Shown here: one piece after another, positions 49,033-59,603 of the stretch | Layout of the letters: the number at the start of each line of letters is the position of its first letter | Numbering within the stretch: the stretch's first letter is position 1 | DNA from: Megascapheus bottae | Lineage: Eukaryota > Chordata > Mammalia > Rodentia > Geomyidae | Length of the DNA: 64,000 nucleotides | Assembly: GCA_024803745.1 (NCBI GenBank) | Contig: JANJXV010000020.1 | Location: forward strand, 18,578,777-18,642,776 | Direction: 5' to 3' | Program-made: the position numbers and the translations under genes | Notes under the pieces: model-generated | Told to the model about the DNA's origin: nothing | What the model saw: the letters and a program-made list of their open reading frames with translations, nothing else | The model's database searches: none

Positions 49033-49214
49033 TAAGTCTTGGGGCTTGAACTTGAAGCCTGGGCACTGACCTTGGGCTTCTCAATGCTAGCACTCTACCA
49101 CTTGAGCCACAGCATCACTTTCAGTTTTTTCTGCGTATGTGGTACAGAGGAATTGAACCCAGGGCTCTGTGCATGCTAGGCAACCACTCTACCACTAGGC
49201 CACTCTCCCAGCCT
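49033..49214 (-). mobile_element. IDL-Geo SINE
   Basis: cttggggcttgaacttgaag, cttgagccacagcatcactt, ctgcgtatgtggtacagagg, accactaggccactctccca: reverse complement of the dimer; the A-tail (left side) is eroded. Confidence 0.9.
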
Positions 49215-49405
49215 CTCATTTTCTGGTATACATATCTACATGTGTCACATGTATGATAACAATAAGTTTGACAACTCATAAGCAAATACTAGACATCAAC
49301 AACAATTTTAATTGTAAAGTCAGTATTTTATGGCTGGTAAATAATGCTAGAAATTATGAAGCCTTGACATATATCCTGTGACTACTAATTTCAAAAATTA
49401 GATTT
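49215..49405. other. Unique sequence, no gene seen
   Basis: Short AT-rich stretch, nothing recognised. Confidence 0.5.
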
Positions 49406-50300
49406 TTCACGTATCAACAATGGCCATTATCAAGAAATCTAATAGCAACAAATGATGGTAGGGTTTGGTCAAAAGAATGCTAATGCATTGTTGGTGGGAG
49501 TACAAACTCGTTCAACCACTCTAACAGCAATATGGTGGTTCCTCAAAACACTAAACATAGAGCTCCCTTATGCCCCAGCAGTCCCAATTCTGGGCATTTA
49601 CCAAAATGTCCATAAACAAGGGCATACTAAAGCTATTAACATAACTATGTTCCTTACAACTATTTTTACCATAGTTAAGATTTGGATACCCATCCATAGA
49701 AGAATGGATAAAGAAGATGTGGTATTCATATACAGTGGAATTCTATGCTGCCATCAGAAAGAATAAAATTGCCTCATTTGTAAGGAAATGTACAGACCTG
49801 GAAAAAATCATATTAAGTAAAGTAAGCCAGACTCCATGGTTTCCCTCATTTGTAGTAATTAGTATACACCTAGGATTCTCCTAGCAGAGGATCACAATAT
49901 CTCAAAAAAATATGCACATGTGACCATATAGGATGAGGCTAAGCTAAATAAATAAACTCTAATACATGGAAATATGAGGTTTATATTTGTGATTGATATT
50001 CTTAATGTACTATGTGAAGTTATTTCTTTTCTCTTTTATTCCCCTTTATGGTTCATCTCATGTTGTTACTGTATCTTACTTTGGAACCTGGTATATTATA
50101 TTGTGTATACATTTATTTATTTACTTGAAATAGGGAAGGGAAGGGGAAAAACAATATGACTGGGAAGGGGTTGGGGGAAAAAATTAGGGGAGGGGGTAAC
50201 AATGTTCAAGAAGTAATGTACCCACCACCTGATGAATGTAATTGTAACCCCTGTATACATCACCCTGACAATAAAATTCAATGTAAAAATTTTTAAAAAT
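49406..50300 (+). mobile_element. 5'-truncated L1: ORF2 C-terminus and complete 3'UTR
   Basis: 49452-49766 encodes ORF2 C-terminal text (APAVPILGIYQNVHKQGHTK, then the 'MDKEDVVFIYSGILCCHQ' segment, frameshifted), followed by the 3'UTR from about 49880. That UTR has gaccatataggatgaggct, a G-rich tract (50161-50196) and a terminal cctgatgaatgtaattgtaa ... aataaaattc. The very 3' end differs from the 38.5-kb and 46.4-kb copies, so it is another L1 subfamily. Confidence 0.88.
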
Positions 50301-51292
50301 AAAGATCAAATGTCTTTAGAGAATGGTAAAGCAAGAATGCCTAGACAATAAGCACCCCCTCCCATTTACCACCCCCAAAATAAACTTAAACATTGTTAGA
50401 AAGCTTCCCTTTTTAAGGTATGTAAGAAATGGTTCACAGGATTATTAGTAATCATCTTTATATACTCTGTCATCTGGACAATATTTATCAGTACTCTTTG
50501 TCATAATTAAGATAGACTATAACGGGTAAAAATGTTCAGTAATGAGACTTCAGAATATAATCTATTCATGGGCAATAAAATAAAAACCAGTACACTGCTG
50601 ATGGTAAGACAAATCCAGGATTATATCTGCATACTGAGTTTAGAATAAGAACAAAGTTCATTCAATCTATGATGGAAAAACATGCAATAAACGTAATGAA
50701 TGGCTGGTACTTAGGACTAAAATGAGGAAGAAAATTACTTTTTATAAGGGGTAGGTAGAAATTATACAGAGAAACAGAGATAAAGTTAAGGTAAAATATT
50801 ATTCAATCATAAACTGAAAATAACTTCTCAGCCTATTTTACAAATATCAAGAAGTAAATGCATGAGAAAATGTAGTAAGGAGTATAAATGTCATATTAGT
50901 TAAACGCTAGCAAGTTAGGATTTCTGTTCTGATGTTATTTAAATGATCAGTTTGATGACTCTATAGAAATATATAATTACACTAGGAAAAATATGCTTGA
51001 TGGAAATCATGTTCAGTGACCTCACCTTATTTGCCAATTTCTCATATTGTGGTTTTGACCTAGCATGGTAAAAATACACATAGAAATAAGATAAAAGGAA
51101 GATTTGGAAGGGAAAAATCGTCTATTCCTACACATGCACCTGGCTCTAGGTCAGGCGGTGGGGTCATTGTGCTTTGCTCATTGTGCTATTCCTTACAGAT
51201 CTTGCTTGCACAAAAACAAACAAAAAAAGAATTGGTGTCCTCAAAAGCAAGATAAATTATGGTAATTCTCATAATTGCAAATGGCATGAAAT
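50301..51292. other. Unique sequence, no gene seen
   Basis: Nothing recognised. Confidence 0.5.
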
Positions 51293-51480
51293 ATGCCTAT
51301 TTTAAGTAATGAAGTAAAACTTCTAGACTTGTTGAAAGGTGGCATGATGGGTGAAGCTGATGGGGCACTAGGAGTTCATGGAATCAAGCATAAACAAGAA
51401 TCCGAGGTAGTTGCAGCTTTTGCTCTACTGCAATCTCCATGGACCTGCACCCTGCAGGTAACAAGAGTGTACTACATTCA
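51293..51480 (+). pseudogene. Possible Tigger/pogo transposase remnant (CENP-B-like helix-turn-helix)
   Basis: The frame from 51293 begins with LSNEVKLLDLLKGG, which resembles the start of the N-terminal CENP-B-like DNA-binding domain of Tigger transposases (pattern L-x-x-x-V-K-x-L-D-L-h). A downstream ESEVVAAFALLQSP could match the segment after the recognition helix. The frame runs 83 codons, but the match fades after about 55. No terminal inverted repeats or catalytic DDE region were found. If right, it is an inactive DNA-transposon fossil. The alternative is a chance frame; the similarity was judged by eye only. Confidence 0.3.
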
Positions 51481-51549
51481 TATAGGAGCTTTTACAAGAG
51501 AAGATCATAGGGTTCAATACCCAAGAGCACATGTGCACATGTAACATGA

Positions 51550-52150
51550 GGCTTATCAAAGTGAACCCCCAATATTGGAAATGAGCATTTTTGTTACTTT
51601 GCTTTTTCCCCCTCTCTCTTTTGTTGCTGGTTTTTTTTATTATTATTTCTGTGCCTTTTGTGTTCTATGTAAGTTTCTCTGGGGAGGGTAAGAGGGCGCA
51701 CAGAAATGGTTTGGGAGGAACAAGAGCAGCAGGTAAGCTTTAGAAGTATGCTGAAAATTAACTAGGCAACTTGTGAAGAGGGGCTTGGTAGGAAAGGACT
51801 GGGAGACAATGAAGGAAGAGGTGATACTGTTAAACAGAAAGGAACTCAACTGGCCGTGGTGGCTCACGCCTGTAACCCTAGCTGATCAAGAGACAGATCT
51901 GAGGATCAAGGTTCAAAGCCAGCCTGGGCACAAAAGGACCTGAGACTCCAATTAACACCTGAACATGGCAAGTGGGGCTTGGCTAAAGGGGAGGGCGGTA
52001 GCCTTGAGCTTTTTGAAAAGCTCAGGGACAGCACCCAGGCCAAGTTCAAGCCCCATAACCCACAAAGAAAATAAAACAAACAAAAAAGAAATGAACTCAT
52101 TACATGATTTATGTAACTGTAACCCATCTATACACCATCATTCCAAAAAA
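51550..52150 (+). mobile_element. L1 3'UTR fragment of another subfamily, with nested SINE
   Basis: Before the SINE: gggagacaatgaaggaagag, gtgatactgttaaacagaaa. After it: gaactcattacatgatttat, gtaactgtaacccatctata, then poly-A. Joined across the SINE this reads like an L1 3' end with the 'taactgtaaccc' motif. The left limit is uncertain. Confidence 0.5.
51837..52099 (+). mobile_element. B1-Geo dimer SINE, full length with target-site duplication
   Basis: Body about 51849-52087: ctggccgtggtggctcacgc head, agccagcctgggcacaaaag, gtggggcttggctaaagggg, gtagccttgagctttttgaa, tail. Flanks gaaaggaactca (51837-51848) and gaaatgaactca (52088-52099) form a 12-bp duplication with one mismatch. Confidence 0.92.
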
Positions 52151-52879
52151 AAAAACGAAGAAAAAGAAACAAGTAGAAGTAGGAGAAAGTATGAGTAAGT
52201 AGTGTCATGCGATATAATTAATTTTCTTCATATTTTTGAAACTGCTATTTTTATTTATGATTTCTCTAAAATATTTTTTGTAATTTTTTTTACTAAAAAC
52301 TAAATCTAAAGTAGAAATTCCTGAATTGATATCAGTATGACTACCTTTATTATATGATCCAAATGCATTTCATGACATTCTATTAAGCAATTTTTGATTT
52401 GTCATTGAAAATAGAACAATGAGAGTGCTTTCTGAAAATAAAAATTATTTAAATCACTGAGTGAAGTACAATGAAGTGAGAAAAATACCAACCGTTTTTT
52501 AAAGGTTAAAACATGCTCTCTGTTATCCATGCCTTCTATCACAATAACAAGAATTTCAATATAATAACATAGATTATGAATGAGAAAGTAACAAGACTGA
52601 CCCATTCTGAAGGGAAACAAAAAGCCTAGTCAAGAAAAGACAAAAATATCTCACTTACTTGAATTTAAAGTCTCTTAAACCTACAGCAACTTCAAGCAAC
52701 AAACACAAATCAAGTCCATTCCTGATTTAAAAAATTCTCACAATAAAGCCAGTAACACAGTTTCAACACCAAACTTTTAAGAAAAGAACAAAAACAAGAA
52801 ACATCTTACAAGACATTCTAAAAGGCAAAGAAATAAGAATAACAAAAGCGATAACCTAAGATATATCAGAGATTAACTA
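52151..52879. other. AT-rich sequence, possibly decayed L1
   Basis: The A-rich text from about 52640 may be a leftward extension of the old L1 below, but no specific match is convincing. Confidence 0.4.
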
Positions 52880-53440
52880 TATTTTTGTTATATTTCATGC
52901 AAGAAATGATAATACGGAAAGAAGGAAATGCTAGAAATCAATAGAAATGTACAAAAATAATCAAGGTAACATAAAAGAACAGTGTCTTAAATGATTTCCT
53001 CCGTATAGCACAGAAAAGAACCAGAAACCTCCCCACCAGAAATGAGAAGAAAAAACTATGAAATAATACAATTTTGTAACACGTTCATAATTGGAACATC
53101 AAAGATCACAGGACCAGTAAAAAGTATCAACTAATGGCTTAGAATTTTCTAAAATTGAATATAGACAGGAAATCAAATAGGAAGCTCAGAGAAAAAGCAA
53201 AGTAAATGCATATCTGAAGTGTCAAAAATATCAAAGTTGAAAACAAAACTCTTTTAGATAAGGATGAGGTGGTAAAGGAAAAAGAAGAAAAATCAGAATC
53301 GTGGCAAGTCTCTTGTCAGAAACCATTCACTGACGTATTGAGACATAAAATATAAACCCTACTAATTTATTGTTTTATATTAAGCAAAATTATCCTTTAG
53401 TGGTGAAGGAAAAAATACAATGGAGAAAACCCAAGAAAAA
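52880..53440 (+). mobile_element. Old L1M/HAL1-like ORF1-region fragment
   Basis: cataattggaacatcaaaga, gcttagaattttctaaaatt, gaagctcagagaaaaagcaa and gtctcttgtcagaaaccatt follow the order of the ORF1 3' region of old mammalian L1, ending with attatcctttagtggtgaag. Many indels; no open frame. Confidence 0.5.
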
Positions 53441-54370
53441 AGTCATGCCATTCTCAGTGTCCCGCAGTCTATCCCACAGAAGAAAAGCAGTTTGTAGATC
53501 ATAATAGTATTTTGACCCCTCTTCCTTTATCTACTGTGCTTACATGTCATAAACTATCGCATCAGCCACTACTTTTCTCCTATAGATGGGTAATTGTGGT
53601 TTCTATGCACCAAGTAGAGCCCAGATATTTCACATCAGAAGCAAGTCTCTTCCAGCAGTTGAACTACTAAAACCTGGCCCGTGAATGGGATGAGTCAACT
53701 GCAAAGGAGCAATTTAAGCCATGAGATGCTCCCTGCCCAACCTGCTCACATCACCGAGAACTACATTTTAGAATGTGACCATGCGCTCATAAGTGAAAAT
53801 CCAACTCTGTAGTCTCTAATTAGGAGCAAAACTGTGTGAACTGTTTTGCTCGTTTTGTATAGTTTAGAAAAGTGGCATCCTCTCAGAACAACATGAGGAT
53901 ACATCTGGACAGGATATGGGAGAAGCCTTAGTGTTCAGACAGCTGAAGGACATCACTCTGTTCTCATCAGTGTCTAAAGAGGGTATCAGCCACAGCCTTC
54001 TCATGTCTCTCATTCTGACCCACTGAGTTCACAAGGATTCTGTGACTTCACATATGCATACTTTTCAAATTAGTCATCGTGAATGGAAGATATAGGACCA
54101 GGGGTATGAGAAAATTTTAATCAATTGTTCAACTAATCAAAGTTTGGCCTGTCTTCTGGGTGGTTTTTGAATTGAAAGATACAGTCATGGTATTATGATA
54201 TGGAGGGAAATAATCCAAACTGTTTACCACCACTAGCATGGAAAAAAATCATGGTATTATATTCTGGAATGCCCACTGCTGGCTCCTTTTATTCTAACTG
54301 AAGAAAGGCAGAAGACAGCAGACATTCTGAGGAGGACACTGTAAAATGTAAAATTCATTACAACTGTTAG
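53441..54370. other. Unique sequence, no gene seen
   Basis: Slightly less AT-rich than the surroundings; no repeat or coding frame recognised. Confidence 0.45.
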
Positions 54371-54909
54371 ATGGCTTCTTATATCCCATCTAAGGGTTCA
54401 GTCATTACAACTGAAAGCAAAACAAAACAAAAAATGAATGATGTCTGCCGATATATTGTCAGAAATCCTGAACAAAAAAAGATATGCAAACAGGGAATAG
54501 AGCAGCCTACACTGTCTTGGAATGGTAAAACAGATGTTTTGAAACACAAACACTCATTATACTGTTTAGAAGAAACCACATCTGAGCCAGGAGTTTGGCC
54601 TGTGGCAATGTGCTTACCTAGTATGCACAAAGGCTGGGGTTCAATTTCTCAGTACCATATTCATAGAAAAGCTGAAAGTATTGCTGTGGCTCATGTGGTA
54701 GAGCACTAGCCTTGAGGAAAGCCCAAGGACAGTACACAGACCCCCAGACCTTGAGTTAAACCCCAGGACTGCAAAAAAATAAGGATGAGGCTTTAGAACA
54801 TGCTAAACTTTTGGCCAAAAGAATGAAGGAAATGAAAAACAAATGCCAGAAACTGATTGCCAAAAGACAGAATCTTTCCTCTCCTATAGCTAAGTGTGTG
54901 TCCAAGTAA
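54371..54909 (+). pseudogene. Unassigned protein-like frame split by a SINE
   Basis: Frame 54371-54585 (about 71 codons, including MNDVCRYIVRNPEQKK and WNGKTDVLKHKHSLYCLEE) ends at the edge of an IDL-Geo SINE. Directly after the SINE tail, 54784-54909 is open again for 41 codons and closes with TAA ([20 protein letters not shown], then a lysine-rich end). The two halves have gene-like composition and could once have been joined, as in a retropseudogene or exon broken by the SINE. I do not recognise the protein; I see no introns, promoter or poly-A signal, and the link is inference. Chance is a real alternative. Confidence 0.3.
54586..54781 (+). mobile_element. IDL-Geo SINE
   Basis: gccaggagtttggcctgtgg, ggggttcaatttctcagtac, gctgtggctcatgtggtaga, cttgaggaaagcccaaggac, ending cccaggactgcaaaaaaat. 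Both monomers are present. No clear target-site duplication was found. Confidence 0.88.
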
Positions 54910-54939
54910 AGGCTAACATTCTTTTGTGCCTAAATCAAC

Positions 54940-56810
54940 AAACGAGAAATCTAAAATCAACATTTTAATGATGCACCTGAAGTTCCTTGAAAAAAATGAA
55001 CAAGACAAATCTCAAACCAGCACACAGAAAGAAATAAAGAAATAGGTTTAAAATTAAAGACTTAAAAATATATATATAAAGAATCAATGCAACAAAGTTC
55101 TGAAAGAATTGATAAAATGGACAGGGCCCTAGCAAATCTAAGTAAAGAAATGACCAAAACAAATAAAATTAGAAATTAAATAGGGAACATCACAAGACAT
55201 AAGCAAAATTCAGCAGATTGTAAGGCATAGTTTGCAACAGAAATGAATGCATTCCTAGAGAATATCAATATACCTAAACAGAACCATGCTTTAAGCTAAC
55301 TAAATAGATCCATAACAAGCAATGAGATTGAAACACCAATAAAAGAATTCCCATCCAATATAAGTCCAGGACCTGGTTTCCATACGGCCAAATTCTATAA
55401 GGCTTTCAAAGGAGAATTCATCCCAATAACTCTTCAAACTCTTAACTGAACTTGAAAGAGAATGATCATTACAAAATACACTGTATAAACCAGCGTAACA
55501 CTCATTCCCAAACCAGGTAGGGACCCATTAAAGAAAGAGAACTACAAACCCATCTCTTTAATAAACATCAATGAAAAACTACTCCATAAAATTTTAGCCA
55601 ACCAAATTCAACATCTGAAAGCAAACCAAACAAACAAAACATACACAATGATCAAACATCATTCATCTGATGAATGATCAAACTTCATTCATCATGGTTC
55701 AATATATGTTAATCAACAAATTCAGCAATCCACAGAAGCCAGCACAAGAGCCAGATGATCATCTCAATAAGTGTAGAAAAAGCTTTTGACAAGGTTCAGC
55801 ATTCCTATATGAAAATTGCTCTGGTAAAACAGGTTGAATGAAACATTCCTCAATATAATAAAGACTGTTCATGACAAATCTACAGCCACCATTATACTTG
55901 ATACTGAAAAACTAAAACCATTTCCTGGTAAATCAGGAATCAAGGAAAGCTACTCTCTCCACATGTCTTCAATATGGTATTATAATTCCTGTCAATAAGG
56001 CATGAGACAAACATCAAGGGTTTCCAAATACAGAAGGAAGAAATAAAATGATTGCTTTTTTCAGCCAGCATGATCCTGTACTAATGGAGCTAACAAATTC
56101 TTCTCTCAAGCTAATAGAGTTGATCCTAAACTTTGGTAGAATTGCAGGTTATGAAATCAGCTTGCAAAAATTAGTAGCTTTTCTGTATGCCACTAATGAG
56201 AAGACCAAGACTGGAATCAAGAAAGTAATGCCATTTGTAATAGCTAATAAAATAAAATACCTAGGAAATTAATTTAACCAAAGGTGTGAATGAGATCTCT
56301 ATTGAAACCTTTACCAATCTGAAAGTGGAAATTGAAGAAAATTCAAGGAAATGGTAAGAACTTCCATGCTCCTGGGTTGGAAGATATAACATCATAAAAT
56401 GGCAATACTGCCCCAAACAATTTACAAATTCTATGCAATACCCCTCAAAATCCCACCAGCATACTTCAAGGTAGAGAAAGCTATCCCAAAATTCATATAG
56501 AATAATAATCATAAATAGCAAAAGTAATCCATAGTAGGAAGAACAGTGTGGGAGGAGCAGTAATACCAAACTTCAAACTCTATTACAAACCCACAGTATG
56601 AAAACAGATTGATACTGGTATAACAATAGGCCTGAGGACCAGTGAAGCAGAATGGAAGACCCAGAAATGAACCCACAGACCTGGAAGTCATCTATTTGAT
56701 AAGAAAGAAAAAATATAGAGTGTAAGAGAAAGTCTCTGCAACAAATGATGCTGGCAAAACTGGCTATCCCACATGCAGAAAACTAAAAGTAGAAACTTAC
56801 ATACCTAGTT
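54940..56810 (+). mobile_element. L1 ORF2 remnant with reverse-transcriptase domain, inactivated
   Basis: A long, much-broken piece of ORF2: the linker before the RT (aaagaaataaagaaatagg), NTP-binding finger/palm text (cagtgtag-type 'atcatctcaataagtgtaga' at 55760), the 'acattcctcaatataataaa' segment, and the thumb region with the 83-codon frame to 56272. Where active L1 encodes the FADD box, 56058-56069 reads ttt tca gcc agc (F-S-A-S), so both catalytic aspartates are lost. A near-tandem duplication of about 25 bp sits at 55649-55695. The ORF2 end and 3'UTR are absent. Confidence 0.9.
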
Positions 56811-57811
56811 TGGAAGAAGTGGATGAGAATGTTCAAAAGGGTAAAACTGATTAAGAGGCACCATATTCATAAATTGCTTCACTAAATACAAGTCCATTGT
56901 AAAACTAATTAAAGAATGAATAACAAATGAATAATTTGATATTTAAGAACGAACTGCAAACTCACAAGCTCCTTAAAATAGCTCTCATAGCCTTTCAGGA
57001 GGAAGCCTTTTGCTTCTTTGGGGTTTATCCATTTTTCCTAAGCCACACTAAGTGAAACATTTCCACTTGGAGCCTTTGTAACAGTTTTTCCTGCTACAGT
57101 GATGTGCTCTTCCTTCAGTCCTCCATGTTTTACTCTCTCCTTCTTGTTTGTTTGTTTCTTTTTCCAGCACTCTTGATAGCATTTCCTATGGGCATTTTAT
57201 TTAAACAAATAAATTCCATAAACCTCTAAACTCAAGTACCATGGCCAATCATTCTCTTCTTTGATATATTTTCTCCATATCACTTATCACTATCTAAATT
57301 ATATTTTGTGTTTTTTAAAAAACTATTACTTGGTCTCTCCTTTAAAACTAATCTCCATGAAGGCATGCAATTTCATGTTGCATTTTTCAATTACACTTAT
57401 TTCTAGTATCTAGCACAAATAATTATTTGCACTAATCAGTAACTCCAATTGGACAGAAAATTAACATTTCTACATAATATGAAAATAATGTATTTCCTCT
57501 AACCTCTTTTAAATTTCAGCATATATTGATTATGTCCTGAAAAGTTTGGAAAGAGGATTCTATAATAGAAAATTTTCTATCATCACAACCATAAATTTAT
57601 GGGTACCATTGAGATTTTATGTATGAGAAGATCCATACATTTTCACTTTATTTAGGTGCTCAAAATTAAATCTTAAGAGAAGAATGCTTAATGCATTTAT
57701 ACATTGTTTATTCTCTTTGAAAATCCTCTAACTGAAGAGTCTGAATCAGAACAAAATAATCACACTTGCCGCTGACATAAAGTATCCTAATTTGCCCACA
57801 ACAAGCTCTAG
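56811..57811. other. Unique sequence, no gene seen
   Basis: Nothing recognised. Confidence 0.5.
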
Positions 57812-58048
57812 CTCTATCAGTTTCATCAGCTCCTCCAGCAATACTGGACATTTGCAAACATCCCCCCTGAGGGTGATCACTCTAACGACACCAAGCTGAC
57901 GCTCATCCTTGACTTGGCCACCATTCTAGCTCCTGAAACTTTCAAAGGGAATGCCAAGTATCAATTAGTGACCAGTGTAGTACGATGCCTATGGGGTACA
58001 TTTCTGATAGAAACAGGCAAGTTACCAATTTATTTTCATATTGCCTGA
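57812..58048 (+). other. Unassigned open stretch with locally raised CpG content
   Basis: 78 codons open without an ATG (segments include FANIPPEGDHSNDTKLTLIL and KYQLVTSVVRCLWGT). The DNA contains several CpGs in about 200 bp of otherwise CpG-poor sequence. The text just upstream (tagctctatcagtttcatcag) is weakly acceptor-like, and a possible non-canonical GC donor (acag|gcaagt) lies near 58017. It could be an exon, a pseudogene or chance; no family is recognised. The minus strand is also partly open here. Confidence 0.25.
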
Positions 58049-59390
58049 CATTTGATGGTAGTGTCTTTCAGTAACTAAAGTCATTGGTTTATTTACAGCA
58101 AGGAATGGCAGCAAATAGCCTTTATAGGCTCACAATGAAATATATATATATACATATATATATACATATATATATATGATGTTTTGCCCCAAAAAACCTA
58201 TGCTTAGTTTCTCATTCCCAATATCAATTCTAAGACAAGAGAGAAATGTCAACCAATGAGGAGCAGCATTTCTCCTAGCGAGCAAGCCTTGATGTCCCCA
58301 TCACTTCTGTAGAGATGCGTGAGTGGACAAATTGGGCTTCACCAGTGAGATGAAGTCCACAGCCATCCCTTTATCCATCTTCTTGCCTGCTGTAAATCAG
58401 GCAGACATGTGTTCTAGGGATAAGGGGGAGAAGATTAGAGCAGACCACTATCTATACTGCTAATGACAAAATGAAATACAACATGAAAAATGATAGAAAC
58501 TGGTGGTCAAGAAACATTACTTTGCAATGATTATTGGGTGAGAAATGGTAAAGTCCCATTTCCCATTGCTTTTTCTTTGCACTGATTGAAAACCTGCCTT
58601 GACAAGTAGATGGCTGTGTGTTTTCTACACTGAACATTGTCCTGCACTGATAGAATTGAGGTTGTTGATCACAAACACTGATATATCTACCATGTTTCTA
58701 ATGACATAGAAAGTAGCTCAGCTACTTTGAGACAATTTCTTTAAACCCTCATATCAACTGCATAATTGAACCCTCTCACTTTAAGTAAGCCTATATATAA
58801 CATCTATTTTCTCATTGTCAGCTGCTAAGACATGTTGTAATTTCTACTTTATGTCTCTTTAATAAATGTATAGGTCATGTTTTTGTTTGTTTGTTTAATT
58901 TTAAAATCCTGACCACTACTCTGGAGAAAAGGTTTCAGGTAGGTCCTTAGGGATCCATATTTTTTGAGGATGTCCTCAGCTTCTGTGCTATAGACAATAG
59001 GGCTGAGAATGGAAGCACACTCCAAAGGAATGAAATTCAGAATACAGATTTTAAAATCTGTAAAAAGATTAAATTAAGGGGGAGCATAGAAATTGAATAA
59101 TGAAGTAAAGGGAGTTTTATTTTGTTTGTTTGTTAATGGGCTATTTTATTGGTCTATACATCAATCTCTATGTCTAAAATTCTTGTGCTTTGCAAAGTGG
59201 AGTATTTGTTATCTGTACTGCACTGTTAGATTTCTTCAACAAATCCTCATACTTTGCAATTTTCCTTTGTCTTACCTCTAGTTTGTTACATTTTAGAATT
59301 TACATTCTCATGTTCAATTACACTGTTTCTTTTATATCAGGACTTTGACCTAGACTATACTAAAAAAAAAAAACCTCCCTCATTTTAATG
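58049..59390. other. Mostly unique; TA/CA repeat at 58.14 kb
   Basis: 58138-58177 is a TATA/CATA simple repeat. 58780-58880 contains TATATAA-like and AATAAA-like text that could belong to a decayed LTR, without clear ends. Confidence 0.4.
58138..58177. repeat. (TA)n/(CATA)n simple repeat
   Basis: TA units with two CA interruptions. Confidence 0.9.
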
Positions 59391-59603
59391 TTATGATGTT
59401 ACCTTATCTCCTTCACTAGCGGTTGTATGGGAATACTCCACTTTGATTTCAATGCCAATCTTCATGGCGATTGTGTTAATCAGACCAGTCCTGCCTTTTG
59501 TTACCTGAGAACACCTTAGAGTTCCTTCTTCCCTCCATGTCATGACAGCCCCGATCACAATGTCTGTCAAATGCCTTCTAACTTGTGCTGTATCACCACT
59601 CAC
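59391..59603 (-). other. Unassigned exon-like open frame
   Basis: 70 codons from ATG on the minus strand (includes LTDIVIGAVMTWREEG and VTKGRTGLINTIAMKIGIEI). A good splice-donor-like sequence, gataag|gtaaca, lies near its end at about 59402. It contains several CpGs. No protein family is recognised and no convincing acceptor tract precedes it, so exon status is speculation. Confidence 0.2.
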
